Assembly: GCA_022826345.1 (NCBI GenBank)
Contig: JAJDVB010000040.1
Location: forward strand, 31,356 to 95,355
Source: Alphaproteobacteria bacterium
GTDB lineage: Bacteria > Pseudomonadota > Alphaproteobacteria > UBA828
Length of the DNA: 64,000 bases
Direction: 5' to 3'
Positions 46,596 to 55,296 of the stretch are shown here, piece by piece (positions within the stretch are counted from its first letter, which is position 1; every line of letters starts with the position of its first letter). The translations under genes were made by a program, and so were the position numbers. The notes under the pieces are model-generated. The model worked only from the letters and a program-made list of their open reading frames with translations, did no database searches and had not been told where the DNA came from.

Positions 46596-46949
46596 CTAAT
46601 CCTTCTCCAGACTGCCGGCAATATTCTCGATCCGCTCGGCGAGCGCGTCCACGAGCGGCGCGAATTTGGCCTCGAGCGCCGCCTCGGCGTCCACGCGGGC
46701 CCTGCGCTCGGCGATCCGCGCCTGCGACTGCAGTCGGTCGAGCTCGTCGTAGGCGTCGGCCAACTCGTCGGCGACGACCAGGCTGGCCATGAGCAGGAGG
46801 CGGATCTCGCCGACCCGGCCCACGGTCTCCTCCAGCTCCTGCGCCCGCTTGTCGACGTAGGCCGCAAGCTTTGAGACATGCTCTTCCTGGCCGTCGTCGC
46901 AGGAGACCGGGTAGCGCCGCCCGCCGATGGTGACCGCGACCTCGCCCAT
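46596..46949 (-). CDS. zapA: Cell division protein ZapA
   Basis: Crosslinks FtsZ filaments at the division ring. 117 residues: globular head starting VAVTIGGRRYPVSC and HVSKLAAYVDKRA, then a coiled coil from about residue 60 (LADAYDELDRLQSQARIAERR). Nine bases after the DUF4164 gene, same strand. Probably transcribed from the promoter at 47331-47359. Confidence 0.94.
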   Translation of the reverse strand: MGEVAVTIGGRRYPVSCDDGQEEHVSKLAAYVDKRAQELEETVGRVGEIRLLLMASLVVADELADAYDELDRLQSQARIAERRARVDAEAALEAKFAPLVDALAERIENIAGSLEKD

Positions 46950-46957
46950 CGCCCAGC

Positions 46958-47269
46958 CTAAACTCCCAGGATCCCGCGCAGCGAGCCGATCGCGTCGTCG
47001 AGCCGCTCGGCCACCGCTTCGTTGGCCTGACGCGTGGCCGCTTGGCGTTCCGTGGCTTCCGTGAGCGCCCGCGTCAGCCGCGCCCGCTCCACTCTGAGGG
47101 CCTCCAGATCGACGCGCAGCGAATCCCGCTCGCGCTCGACGGCGGCGATTTCGATTGCCGACGCCGGCGCGTGCGCGTCCCGCCCCGCCAACTGGCCATT
47201 TGCGAGCGCCTGGTCGAGCCGGTCCACGGCCTGCTCAAGCCGGTCGCTCGCCTTCTTCAATTCCGACAT
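46958..47269 (-). CDS. DUF4164 family coiled-coil protein
   Basis: 103 residues, start at 47269. Almost entirely heptad-rich (KKASDRLEQAVDRLDQAL ... AVERERDSLRVDLEALRVERARL). This small protein precedes zapA in many alphaproteobacteria; a division-related, ZapB-like role is plausible from that position but unproven. A good sigma-70-type promoter lies 60-90 bases upstream. Confidence 0.88.
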   Translation of the reverse strand: MSELKKASDRLEQAVDRLDQALANGQLAGRDAHAPASAIEIAAVERERDSLRVDLEALRVERARLTRALTEATERQAATRQANEAVAERLDDAIGSLRGILGV

Positions 47270-47330
47270 GAAAAAGGCGCTGTTGTTCTTGTTGCGGGCT
47301 ACAAAAAACGATCTCCCACCCGCCACCAAA

Positions 47331-47359
47331 ACACTAGAGCGCTCGCCTGCGAGCGTCAA
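47331..47359 (-). promoter_or_regulatory. Housekeeping-type promoter of DUF4164-zapA
   Basis: On the minus strand TTGACG (47359-47354), a 17-base spacer and TAGTGT (47336-47331), about 62 bases upstream of the DUF4164 ATG. The spacer holds a small inverted repeat (CTCGC/GCGAG). Both hexamers and spacing fit the alphaproteobacterial sigma-70 consensus. Confidence 0.65.
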
Positions 47360-47391
47360 CAATTTGCGCGCAAAATCGGTGTTCGTGGGGT

Positions 47392-48876
47392 TCAGTCGAG
47401 GTAGCGCCGCCGCAGGTGGGTCTTGAAGACGGCGGTGCCGAGCGGGGCGCCGGTGGCGCGTTCCAGCAGCACCGGGCCCTCGTAGCGGGAGGCGAGGCCG
47501 TGGACATTGGCCCGGAGCCACCCGAACAGGGGCGAGAAGTCGCCGCGCTCGATGGCCGGCCACAGTTCCGGCTCGCCTCGGGCTGCGGCGTCGAAGAACT
47601 GTGCCGCCATCAAGGCACCGATGGTGTAGCTCGGGAAGTAGCCGAGCTCGCCCCCGGACCAGTGGATGTCCTGCAGGCAGCCCTCGGCATCGTTCTCCGG
47701 CCTGATGCCGAGCAGAGCCTCGTGGATGTCGGCCCAGGCGCCGGGAATCTCGTCTACGGCGAGCTCATCCGCGATCAAGGCGCGCTCCAGCCGGTAGCGC
47801 AGCATGATATGGGCGGGGTAGGTCACCTCGTCGGCGTCTACACGGATATAGCCCGGCTCGACGCGGATCGCCTGCCGGTAGAGCGCCTCAGCATCCGGCC
47901 AGGAAGCGCCGCCGTCGAGATGCTCCGCCAGTAACGGCGCGAGGAAGCGCATGAAGGGCCGGCTGCGGCAGGCCTGCATCTCGATCAGCAGCGACTGGCT
48001 CTCGTGCAGCGCCATGCCGCCCGCCTGGCCCACGGGCTGGTAGCGCCATTCCTCCGGCAGGCCCGCCTCGTAGAGCGCGTGGCCGGTCTCGTGCAGCACG
48101 CCCATGAGGCCGGAAAGAGCGTCTGCCTCGTCGTAGCGGGTGGTGATGCGGATGTCGCCGGCGCTGCCACCGCAGAAGGGGTGGAGGCTGACATCGAGGC
48201 GTCCGTGATCGAAGTCGAAACCGAGCGCCGTCATCAGGCGCCGGGCGAGGGTCTGCTGCGCGTCAACGGGCCCGCTGACCGGTGGTGGGGCGTCCGCGCC
48301 GGCCTGAGCCTCGCGCACTTGCCCAAGGAATTCGGGGAGGAAGCCTGCGAGATCGTCGAAGAGCGGGTCGATGGTCGCGCAGCGCAGCCCCGGCTCGTTG
48401 GAGTCGACCAGCCCGTCATAGGGTGTGCAGCCGAGTGCCTCGCCCAAGGCCGCCGCCTTCTCGCGAACGAGGCCGAGCAGCGGCGCGAAGGCTGCCGCAA
48501 AAGCCGGAAAGTCGCTCGCCGGCCGGGCCTCGCGCCATACCATCTCGCAGTGCGAGGACGCCTCGCTCAACGCCTGCACCAGGTCGGCCGGCAGTGCCGC
48601 CGCCTGGCGCCAGCGCCGCCGCATGCGGGCGAGGTTGGCCCGCTGCCAGTCGTCGAGGGCTTTGTCGCTGGCCTCGGCTTCGTCCAGCAGGTCACAAACG
48701 CGAGAATCCGTCAGTAGCTCGTGGCGGATCAGCGCGAGCTCGGCGAGCTGGGCCGCGCGGGGCTCCGCGCCGCCGGGCGGCATCATCGTCGCCCAGTCCC
48801 AGTGCAATATCCCGGCCGCGCCGCCGAGCAGACCGAGGCGGCGGAAGCGGGCCTCCAGTGCGGCGTAGGCGCTCAC
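47392..48876 (-). CDS. M32 family metallocarboxypeptidase (Taq type)
   Basis: Zinc carboxypeptidase that trims C-terminal residues of peptides in the cytosol. 494 residues. Zinc site HETGH (His262, Glu263, His266) with the third ligand expected in HESQS (Glu292); DIRITTR (241-247) and the GYFPSYTIGAL segment are family signatures. The start overlaps the surf1 stop by four bases, so it is translationally coupled to the oxidase assembly operon even though its function is unrelated. Confidence 0.94.
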   Translation of the reverse strand: MSAYAALEARFRRLGLLGGAAGILHWDWATMMPPGGAEPRAAQLAELALIRHELLTDSRVCDLLDEAEASDKALDDWQRANLARMRRRWRQAAALPADLVQALSEASSHCEMVWREARPASDFPAFAAAFAPLLGLVREKAAALGEALGCTPYDGLVDSNEPGLRCATIDPLFDDLAGFLPEFLGQVREAQAGADAPPPVSGPVDAQQTLARRLMTALGFDFDHGRLDVSLHPFCGGSAGDIRITTRYDEADALSGLMGVLHETGHALYEAGLPEEWRYQPVGQAGGMALHESQSLLIEMQACRSRPFMRFLAPLLAEHLDGGASWPDAEALYRQAIRVEPGYIRVDADEVTYPAHIMLRYRLERALIADELAVDEIPGAWADIHEALLGIRPENDAEGCLQDIHWSGGELGYFPSYTIGALMAAQFFDAAARGEPELWPAIERGDFSPLFGWLRANVHGLASRYEGPVLLERATGAPLGTAVFKTHLRRRYLD

Positions 48877-49625
48877 GCCTCGTTCTCGTCCTCGTGCTCG
48901 CGGGGGCCGCGCCGCATGTAGATCGTGTAGATCACGGCAAGGCCGATCGCCAGCGCGTACCAGATCACGATGTACTGCATGTGCTCGCTGCGCAGCTCGA
49001 TCTTGGTTTGGCCACCGATGGGCAGGCCGCCGGGATTGGGGGCGGGGCCTGCGTCTACCAGAAAGGACGGCGCAGGGATGCCAGCCTCCGCCGCCAGCGC
49101 TTCCGTGTCAGTCCAGAACCAGATGTTGTTCTGGGGCTCGTTGTCGGGCGTGAACCAGCCGGCCCGCCCGCCGGGCACGACGACGCCCTCAAGCCGATAC
49201 GTGCCCTCGATCTGACCCCTGAGCCGGGTCTCCGGCTCCTTGTTGTCGAGCGGCACCCAGCCCCGATTGACCAGCACGGCCGGGCCGTCCGCGCGCTCGA
49301 ATGGGGTGATGATCTGGTAGCCCACCCGGCGGTCGAAGGTGCGGGCGGCGAGGAACATCTCCGCCTCATGGCGAAATTGCCCCTCCAGCCAGACCCGGCG
49401 GTAGGAGAATGGCGTTGGATCGTCGAGCTCGGCGGGCAGCATCACCGCCTCCGCCTGGAATTGGGCGCTGCGCTCCTCGTTGAGCTCGGTCTTCCACATC
49501 AGGCGATGCACCTGCCATGAGCCGAGCGCGAGCAGGATGATGATGCCCGGAATTGCGAACAAGGTAGCCCGGCGCCGGGCGCGCTCGCTGGTCACGCGCC
49601 TGCGGGCGCGGTCATCACTCGCCAA
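48873..49625 (-). CDS. SURF1-family cytochrome oxidase assembly protein
   Basis: Helps heme a insertion into aa3-type oxidase subunit I. 250 residues with membrane helices at about 22-40 and 215-235 and the periplasmic segments (YRRVWLEGQF, VLVNRGWVP, GPAPNPGGLPI) typical of SURF1. Overlaps the DUF983 gene by 11 bases and the M32 gene by four. Confidence 0.93.
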   Translation of the reverse strand: MASDDRARRRVTSERARRRATLFAIPGIIILLALGSWQVHRLMWKTELNEERSAQFQAEAVMLPAELDDPTPFSYRRVWLEGQFRHEAEMFLAARTFDRRVGYQIITPFERADGPAVLVNRGWVPLDNKEPETRLRGQIEGTYRLEGVVVPGGRAGWFTPDNEPQNNIWFWTDTEALAAEAGIPAPSFLVDAGPAPNPGGLPIGGQTKIELRSEHMQYIVIWYALAIGLAVIYTIYMRRGPREHEDENEA

Positions 49626-49986
49626 AGCCGGCCGCTCTGTGCCTGTACTGAAGCGCGATCAGGAGCGCCTTGGCGGGCCGCAGCAATGCAAGGCTCAAGA
49701 TGATGATCGCCGGCAGCCAGAGCACCGCGTGGAGCCAGTAGGGCGGCTCGTGGGTGAACTCCAGCCAGAACGCGAGCGCGACGACGATGCCGCCGACGAT
49801 GAACATGACGAACACCGCCGGCCCGTCGGCGCTGTCATGCTGCGAAAGCTCGAACTGGCACGCGCCGCAGCGCTCGGCGACCCGCAGGTAGCCTCTGAAG
49901 AGCTTGCCGCGTCCGCAGCGCGGGCAGCGGAAGAGCAGGCCGGCCTTCAGGACCGAAACAGATGGATAGTCGGTGCCATCCGTCAT
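49615..49986 (-). CDS. DUF983 membrane protein
   Basis: 123 residues from the ATG at 49986. A zinc-ribbon-like head with CPRC (21-24) and CGAC (40-43) precedes two membrane helices (about 56-78 and 84-106). DUF983 proteins regularly sit between ctaE and surf1 in alphaproteobacteria; a role in oxidase assembly or metal handling is inferred from that position. Confidence 0.88.
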   Translation of the reverse strand: MTDGTDYPSVSVLKAGLLFRCPRCGRGKLFRGYLRVAERCGACQFELSQHDSADGPAVFVMFIVGGIVVALAFWLEFTHEPPYWLHAVLWLPAIIILSLALLRPAKALLIALQYRHRAAGFGE

Positions 49987-49996
49987 GCCGTCCCGA

Positions 49997-50800
49997 TCAA
50001 CCGCCCCACCAGTAGACCCAGATGAACAGGAACAGCCACACCACGTCGACGAAGTGCCAGTACCACGCCGCGGCTTCGAGCCCGATGTGCTGATCCGGCT
50101 TGAACTGCTTCTTGAGCGCCCGGTAGAGGCAGACCGCCAGGAAAATCGCGCCGACGGTGACGTGGAAGCCGTGGAAGCCCGTCGCCATGAAGAAGGTGGA
50201 GGGATAGATGCCATCGCGGAAGCCGAAGGCCGCGTGGGCGTACTCGTATCCCTGCACGCCGATGAAGGCGACGCCGAGCACGACGGTGAGCGCCAGCCCA
50301 TAGACCAGCTGTTGCTGATTGCCATGGCGGAGCGCGTGGTGTGCCCAGGTCACGGTGGCGCCCGAGGTCAGCAGCAGCAGGGTGTTCACGAAGGGTAGCC
50401 GCCAGGCGGGGATGACCTCGACCCCTGGCGGCGGCCAGGTGTTCTCGATGACGTCGGGCGGCATGATCGAGGCGTTGAAGAAGGCCCAGAAGAACGCCGC
50501 GAAGAACATCACCTCGGACGCGATGAAGAGCACCATGCCGAAGCGCAGCCCGCGCTGAACCACCTGCGTGTGCTCGTTATCCACCAGCGCTTCGCGGATA
50601 ACGTCCCGCCACCAGAAGTACATAGTGAGCAGCACCACGACCCCGCCGATGGTCATCAGCCAGAGCTGGCCGGTGTGCATGTAGATGACCACGCCGCCGA
50701 GCCCGAGCCCGCCGCCGCCCAGGGCGCCGATGACCGGCCACGGGCTCGGCTTCACCATGTGGTACTCGTGGTTCGCGGTCCCGTGTGCGCTATCCGCCAT
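49997..50800 (-). CDS. ctaE: Cytochrome c oxidase subunit III
   Basis: 267 residues, seven membrane helices; helix segments include GLGGVVIYMHTGQL, FIASEVMFFAAFFWAFFNASI and the C-terminal WYWHFVDVVWLFLFIWVYWWG. The WPPPGVEVIPAW motif is typical of aa3-type subunit III. Begins 11 bases inside the end of ctaG. Confidence 0.96.
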   Translation of the reverse strand: MADSAHGTANHEYHMVKPSPWPVIGALGGGGLGLGGVVIYMHTGQLWLMTIGGVVVLLTMYFWWRDVIREALVDNEHTQVVQRGLRFGMVLFIASEVMFFAAFFWAFFNASIMPPDVIENTWPPPGVEVIPAWRLPFVNTLLLLTSGATVTWAHHALRHGNQQQLVYGLALTVVLGVAFIGVQGYEYAHAAFGFRDGIYPSTFFMATGFHGFHVTVGAIFLAVCLYRALKKQFKPDQHIGLEAAAWYWHFVDVVWLFLFIWVYWWGG

Positions 50801-51446
50801 AACTAAGCTCGCTCCCTGGTCTGGGGCCCGCCGCTTCGGGGCGCGGGTCGCCGGCCGTATCGTCCGTCAGCACGGCTTCCGTCACGCCCTCTCCACGCGC
50901 GAAGAACGTGTAGGACAAGGTGATCGTGGTCACGTCGTCGAGCCTGCGATCCTCGACGATGTCGGGGTCCACGAAGAACGACACCGGAAACTCCGCTCTC
51001 TCGCCCGGCGCCAGCGTCTGCTCCTCGAAGCAGAAGCACTCGATCTTGTTGAAGTAGGCGCCGGCCTTCACCGGCGTCACGTTGAAGGTCGAGGTGCCGA
51101 TGAGCGCGCGGTCCGATTGGTTGACGGCGTTGTAGACCGCCAGCGCCATCTCGCCCACGCGCACCTTGATCTCGCGCTGCTCGGGCTTGAAGTGCCATGG
51201 CAGGTCGCGCGCAGTGTCGGCGTTGAAGCGGACGGTCACCACACGCTCACCGATCGTAACCGGCGCTTCCTCCGCCACCTGGGTGGTGCCGCCGAAGCCG
51301 GTGACCTGGCAGAAGAGCTTGTAGAGCGGCACCGCGCCGAAGGCGAGGCCCACCATGCCGCACACCACGCCGCCCAGGATGAGAGCGGTCGCGGCGCGGC
51401 GTCGGCTCGCGCGCTTGTCGGGGGCGCCGGGCATGTCGGTTGCCAT
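50790..51446 (-). CDS. ctaG: Cytochrome c oxidase assembly protein CtaG/Cox11
   Basis: Copper chaperone for the CuB site of subunit I. 218 residues from the ATG at 51446. One membrane helix (about 20-42), then a periplasmic immunoglobulin-like domain with the copper motif ECFCFEEQ and FFVDPDIVED. PLYKLFCQVTGFGGT is the conserved membrane-proximal cysteine region. One base after the small membrane protein gene. Confidence 0.95.
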   Translation of the reverse strand: MATDMPGAPDKRASRRRAATALILGGVVCGMVGLAFGAVPLYKLFCQVTGFGGTTQVAEEAPVTIGERVVTVRFNADTARDLPWHFKPEQREIKVRVGEMALAVYNAVNQSDRALIGTSTFNVTPVKAGAYFNKIECFCFEEQTLAPGERAEFPVSFFVDPDIVEDRRLDDVTTITLSYTFFARGEGVTEAVLTDDTAGDPRPEAAGPRPGSELSYGG

Positions 51447-51447
51447 C

Positions 51448-51582
51448 TTACTCACCCCCCATCCTGACGATGGTGATGAGGTAGAACAGGATCGCGAGCG
51501 CGAGCAGCGCACCGCCGAGGGCGAAGTTGCGAATCTTGCGCCGGCGCTCGCTGTCCCGGTCTTTCACGACGCCGTCCTTCAT
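51448..51582 (-). CDS. Small single-helix membrane protein in the oxidase operon (CoxF-like)
   Basis: 44 residues, starting at the ATG overlapping the ctaB stop (ATGA) and ending one base before ctaG. Basic N-terminus ([11 protein letters not shown]) followed by one membrane helix ([20 protein letters not shown]). Small proteins of this shape, often named CoxF or an oxidase assembly protein, occupy this site in related bacteria. Function inferred from position only. Confidence 0.8.
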   Translation of the reverse strand: MKDGVVKDRDSERRRKIRNFALGGALLALAILFYLITIVRMGGE

Positions 51583-52496
51583 GGCACGACCGGGACCGGC
51601 CACGCGTGGTCCGCGAGCAGGAGCGCGAAGAGCGCGAAGAGATAGACGATCGACGTGCCGAAGAGCCGCTTCGCTGCGGCCGGGCTGTGGTCTACGAGGA
51701 CGCGAAAGGCACCGGCGGCGAGCAGGACGCCGGCCACCAGCGCGCCGATGCCGTAGACCGCGCCGGCTGCCCCGGTCGCGCAGGGTGCCAGGCTCACGGG
51801 CACGAGCAGCAGCGTGTAAGCGACGATCTGGCGCCGGGTGCTGCGATCGCCCGAAACCACCGGCAGCATCGGCACGTCGGCGGCCTCGTAGTCCGACGAG
51901 CGGACCAGCGCCAGCGCCCAGAAGTGCGGCGGGGTCCAGAGGAAGATGATGCCGAAGAGTGCCACCGCCGTGAGATCGAGTCCGCCGGTCACCGCCGCCC
52001 AGCCGATCATCGGCGGGAAGGCGCCGGCGGCACCGCCGATCACGATGTTCTGCGGCGTGCGCCGCTTCAGCCACATCGTGTAGATGCAGACGTAGAAGAA
52101 GATCGTGAACGCCAGCAGGGCGGCCGCGACCCAGTTGACCGCGAGCCCCATCAGCGCGGTCGCGCCCACGGAGAGCACGATGCCGAGGCCGAGCGCTGCG
52201 CTCGGCTCGACCCGCCCGGCCGGGACCGGACGGGCGCGGGTGCGCGTCATCACGGCGTCGATGTCGCGGTCGTACCACATGTTGATGGCCGCAGATCCGC
52301 CGGCGCCGATGGCGATGCAGAGCACCGCCACCGCCGCGATCACCGGATGGATGGTGCCGGGCGCGATGATGAGCCCGACCGCGCCGGTGAAGACCACCAG
52401 CGACATCACTCGCGGCTTCAGCAGCGCGAACGTATCGCCGAGCGCGACCGGCGCCGCGCTTTCCGCGACCACCGTCCTTGCCGCCGGCTCACTCAT
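51579..52496 (-). CDS. ctaB: Protoheme IX farnesyltransferase (heme O synthase)
   Basis: Adds the farnesyl tail to heme B, first step to heme A. 305 residues, about nine membrane helices. The prenyltransferase Asp motif [15 protein letters not shown] and the second motif around [14 protein letters not shown] are present. Lies 21 bases after ctaD. Confidence 0.95.
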   Translation of the reverse strand: MSEPAARTVVAESAAPVALGDTFALLKPRVMSLVVFTGAVGLIIAPGTIHPVIAAVAVLCIAIGAGGSAAINMWYDRDIDAVMTRTRARPVPAGRVEPSAALGLGIVLSVGATALMGLAVNWVAAALLAFTIFFYVCIYTMWLKRRTPQNIVIGGAAGAFPPMIGWAAVTGGLDLTAVALFGIIFLWTPPHFWALALVRSSDYEAADVPMLPVVSGDRSTRRQIVAYTLLLVPVSLAPCATGAAGAVYGIGALVAGVLLAAGAFRVLVDHSPAAAKRLFGTSIVYLFALFALLLADHAWPVPVVP

Positions 52497-52517
52497 CGCG
52501 CGTATCCCCGCTCCGGC

Positions 52518-54116
52518 CTAGCGGACGCGGGGCAGCTCCTCATGGGTATGGAACGGCGCGGGCGACGGCACCGTCCATTCGAGGGTGCGCGCGCCTTCGC
52601 CCCAGGGGTTGGCGGCGCACTTCTTACCCCAGAAGAGCGTGTAGATCAGGATATAGATGAACAGGATCAGCCCGGCGGTCGAGATGTAGGCGCCGATCGA
52701 GGAGATCAGGTTCCAGCCGGCGTAGGCGTCCGGATAGTCGGGGATGCGCCGCGGCATGCCCGAGACACCCGAGAAGTGCATCGGGAAGAAGGTGAGGTTC
52801 ACGCCGATGAAGGTGATCCAGAAGTGGATCTTGCCCAGCGTCTCCGGATACTGGCGGCCGCACATCTTGCCGATCCAGTAGTAGAACGCGCCGAAGGCCA
52901 TGAACACGGCGCCGAGCGAGAGCACGTAGTGGAAGTGCCCGACCACGTAGTAGGTGTCGTGCAGCGCGCTATCCAAGCCGGCATTGGCGAGCACCACGCC
53001 GGTCACGCCGCCCACGGTGAACAGGAAGATGAAGCCGAAGGCCCACAGCATGGGCGTCTTGAACTCGATGGAGCCGCCCCACATGGTCGCGATCCAGCTG
53101 AAGATCTTGATGCCCGTCGGCACCGCGATGACCATCGTTGCACCGATGAAATAGGCCCGCGTGTCGACGTCCATCCCCACCGTGAACATGTGGTGCGCCC
53201 ACACCACGAAACCGATGAAGCCGATGGCGACCATGGCGTAGGCCATGCCGAGGTAGCCGAAGACCGGCTTGTTGGAGAAGGTAGAGACGATGTGGCTCAC
53301 GATTCCGAAGGCCGGCAGGATCAGGATGTAGACCTCCGGGTGCCCGAAGAACCAGAAGAGATGCTGGTAGAGGATCGGGTCGCCGCCGCCGGCCGCGTCG
53401 AAGAAGGCGGTGCCGAAGTTGCGGTCCGTCAGCAGCATCGTGATGGCGCCCGCCAGCACCGGCAGCGACAGCAGCAGCAGGAACGCGGTCACCAGCACCG
53501 ACCAGACGAAGAGCGGCAGCTTGTGCATCGTCATGCCCGGCGCGCGCATGTTCAGAATCGTGGTGATGAAATTGATGGCGCCGAGGATCGACGACGCGCC
53601 CGCGAGATGCAGCGCGAAGATGCCGAGGTCCATGGCCGGGCCTGCGTGGCCCGAGGTGGATAACGGCGCGTAGACCGTCCAGCCCGCTCCAACGCCCGGT
53701 CCAGGCCCCCCGTCCACGAACATCGAGGTCACGAGGAGGGCGCCGGACGGCACCAGGAGCCAGAAGCTGATGTTGTTCATGCGCGGGAACGCCATGTCCG
53801 GCGCCCCGATCATCAACGGCACGAACCAGTTGCCGAAGCCGCCGATGAAGGCCGGCATGATCATGAAGAACACCATGATCAGCCCGTGGCCGGTCACGAA
53901 GACGTTGAAGGTATGAGAATCGGCAAAGATCTGCATGCCGGGCTCGGCCAGCTCCATCCGCATGAAGATGGAAAGCACCGCGCCCACGATGCCGAACACC
54001 ACCGCAAAGGCGATGTACATCGTGCCGATGTCTTTGTGGTTGGTGGAGTAGAGCCACCGCGTGATGCCCCGCGGCATATGATCGTGCGCTGCGTGGGCGT
54101 GGGCGTGGTCCGCCAT
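52518..54116 (-). CDS. ctaD: Cytochrome c oxidase subunit I (aa3 type)
   Basis: Catalytic heme-copper subunit, 532 residues and twelve membrane helices. The CuB/crosslink region [13 protein letters not shown], the K-channel part of the same helix, and the heme ligand region [10 protein letters not shown] are present. The N-terminus has a His-rich start ([14 protein letters not shown]) before [16 protein letters not shown]. Follows subunit II after 15 bases. Confidence 0.97.
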   Translation of the reverse strand: MADHAHAHAAHDHMPRGITRWLYSTNHKDIGTMYIAFAVVFGIVGAVLSIFMRMELAEPGMQIFADSHTFNVFVTGHGLIMVFFMIMPAFIGGFGNWFVPLMIGAPDMAFPRMNNISFWLLVPSGALLVTSMFVDGGPGPGVGAGWTVYAPLSTSGHAGPAMDLGIFALHLAGASSILGAINFITTILNMRAPGMTMHKLPLFVWSVLVTAFLLLLSLPVLAGAITMLLTDRNFGTAFFDAAGGGDPILYQHLFWFFGHPEVYILILPAFGIVSHIVSTFSNKPVFGYLGMAYAMVAIGFIGFVVWAHHMFTVGMDVDTRAYFIGATMVIAVPTGIKIFSWIATMWGGSIEFKTPMLWAFGFIFLFTVGGVTGVVLANAGLDSALHDTYYVVGHFHYVLSLGAVFMAFGAFYYWIGKMCGRQYPETLGKIHFWITFIGVNLTFFPMHFSGVSGMPRRIPDYPDAYAGWNLISSIGAYISTAGLILFIYILIYTLFWGKKCAANPWGEGARTLEWTVPSPAPFHTHEELPRVR

Positions 54117-54131
54117 GGCCTCTCTCCTTCC

Positions 54132-54983
54132 TCAGCGCGCCTTAGGCGCGCCGGCGTCGAGCGCGGCAACCTCGGTCGGGCTGTCGTTCGCCGATGCGTA
54201 TTCTTCTCGCGCGAATTCCACCCAGGCGTCGAACTCTTCCTGCGACACCGCTTCGATCATGATTGGCATGAAGCCGTGCAGCGTGCCGCAGAGTTCCGAG
54301 CATTGCCCGTAATAGGTGCCCTCGCGGTTGATCTGGAACCAGGTCTCGTTGACCCGGCCAGGCACGGAATCCATTTTGACGCCGAACGCCGGGATGGCCC
54401 AGGAGTGGATCACGTCGTCGGCCGTGGTCAGCAGCCTGATCTTGGCGCCCACCGGCAGCACCACAGCCTCGTCAGTGGCGAGCAGCCGGGGCTGCCCCTC
54501 CTCCAGCTCATCCTCCTCCAGCATGATCGCGTCGAAGGTGAAGTCGCCGTGGTCGGGATATTCGTAGGACCAGTACCACTGGTGGCCGATCGCCTTGAGC
54601 GTCATGTCGGCGTCCTCGACCTTGTCGGTGAAGTAGAGGAGCCGGAACGACGGCACCGCGATGATCAGCAGGATGATCACCGGCACCACGGTCCAGATCA
54701 CCTCCAGCATGGTGTTGTGGGTGGTCTTGGACGGCACCGGGTTCCGCTTCTTGTTGTAGCGGATCACGATCCACGCCATCAGGCCGAACACGAAGGCCGT
54801 GATGATGACGATGATGATCGTCACCATGAGGTTGAAATCGACGATGCGCTCCATGGAGGGTGAGAGGGCGGTCTGAAAGTCGACCTCCCAATCGGTCGGC
54901 TGCTGCGCCAGTGCCGCTCCGGCGGCGCCGAGTGCGCCGGCGAGACCGGCGACCGATGCGCCCAGTTTCGCGAGATGCCTCAC
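54132..54983 (-). CDS. ctaC: Cytochrome c oxidase subunit II
   Basis: Electron-entry subunit, 283 residues. Signal peptide (1-26, AALAQQ), two membrane helices (about 50-75 and 92-112), aromatic patch GHQWYWSYEYP and the CuA site (HSWAIP, CSELCGTLHGFMPI). No C-terminal cytochrome c domain. First gene of the minus-strand oxidase operon; the divergent tldD start is 313 bases away. Confidence 0.97.
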   Translation of the reverse strand: MRHLAKLGASVAGLAGALGAAGAALAQQPTDWEVDFQTALSPSMERIVDFNLMVTIIIVIITAFVFGLMAWIVIRYNKKRNPVPSKTTHNTMLEVIWTVVPVIILLIIAVPSFRLLYFTDKVEDADMTLKAIGHQWYWSYEYPDHGDFTFDAIMLEEDELEEGQPRLLATDEAVVLPVGAKIRLLTTADDVIHSWAIPAFGVKMDSVPGRVNETWFQINREGTYYGQCSELCGTLHGFMPIMIEAVSQEEFDAWVEFAREEYASANDSPTEVAALDAGAPKAR

Positions 54984-55296
54984 TACTCAACCTCCACTCG
55001 ATCGTCGGATTTCGCCTGATCGTCCGCCTTCTCCGGTGCCGTGGCTTGGCACCGCAGGCGCGAACGCAAGGCGGCCCGGACCCCCTCACGCGGAACGGCG
55101 CGGCGCGGCCATCGGCGCGCCGCCGCCATTACACGAGCCGCCTGCGTCCTACCATGCACCCCACCGTTTTTGAAGCCCCTCATTGACGGCGAGCGGCGCT
55201 CTCGCCGATCCTTGGGGCGTTCGGGATGGACGCCTCGGCCCGGCGGCCCCATATGTCCCCTGTGTATCGGCGCAGGGCGAGCGAAGGACGAGAGAC
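54984..55296. other. Divergent intergenic region between ctaC and tldD
   Basis: No supported gene. Contains two small hairpins: GGTGCC(N7)GGCACC at 55035-55053 and CGGCGAG(N7)CTCGCCG at 55187-55207. The second lies in the tldD leader. The region must hold both divergent promoters, but no hexamer pair stands out. Confidence 0.5.

Noticed and set aside
51606..53663. A 685-codon plus-strand frame opposite ctaB and ctaD
   Set aside because: His/Asp/Arg-rich translation with no domain; the opposite strand encodes oxidase subunit I and heme O synthase.
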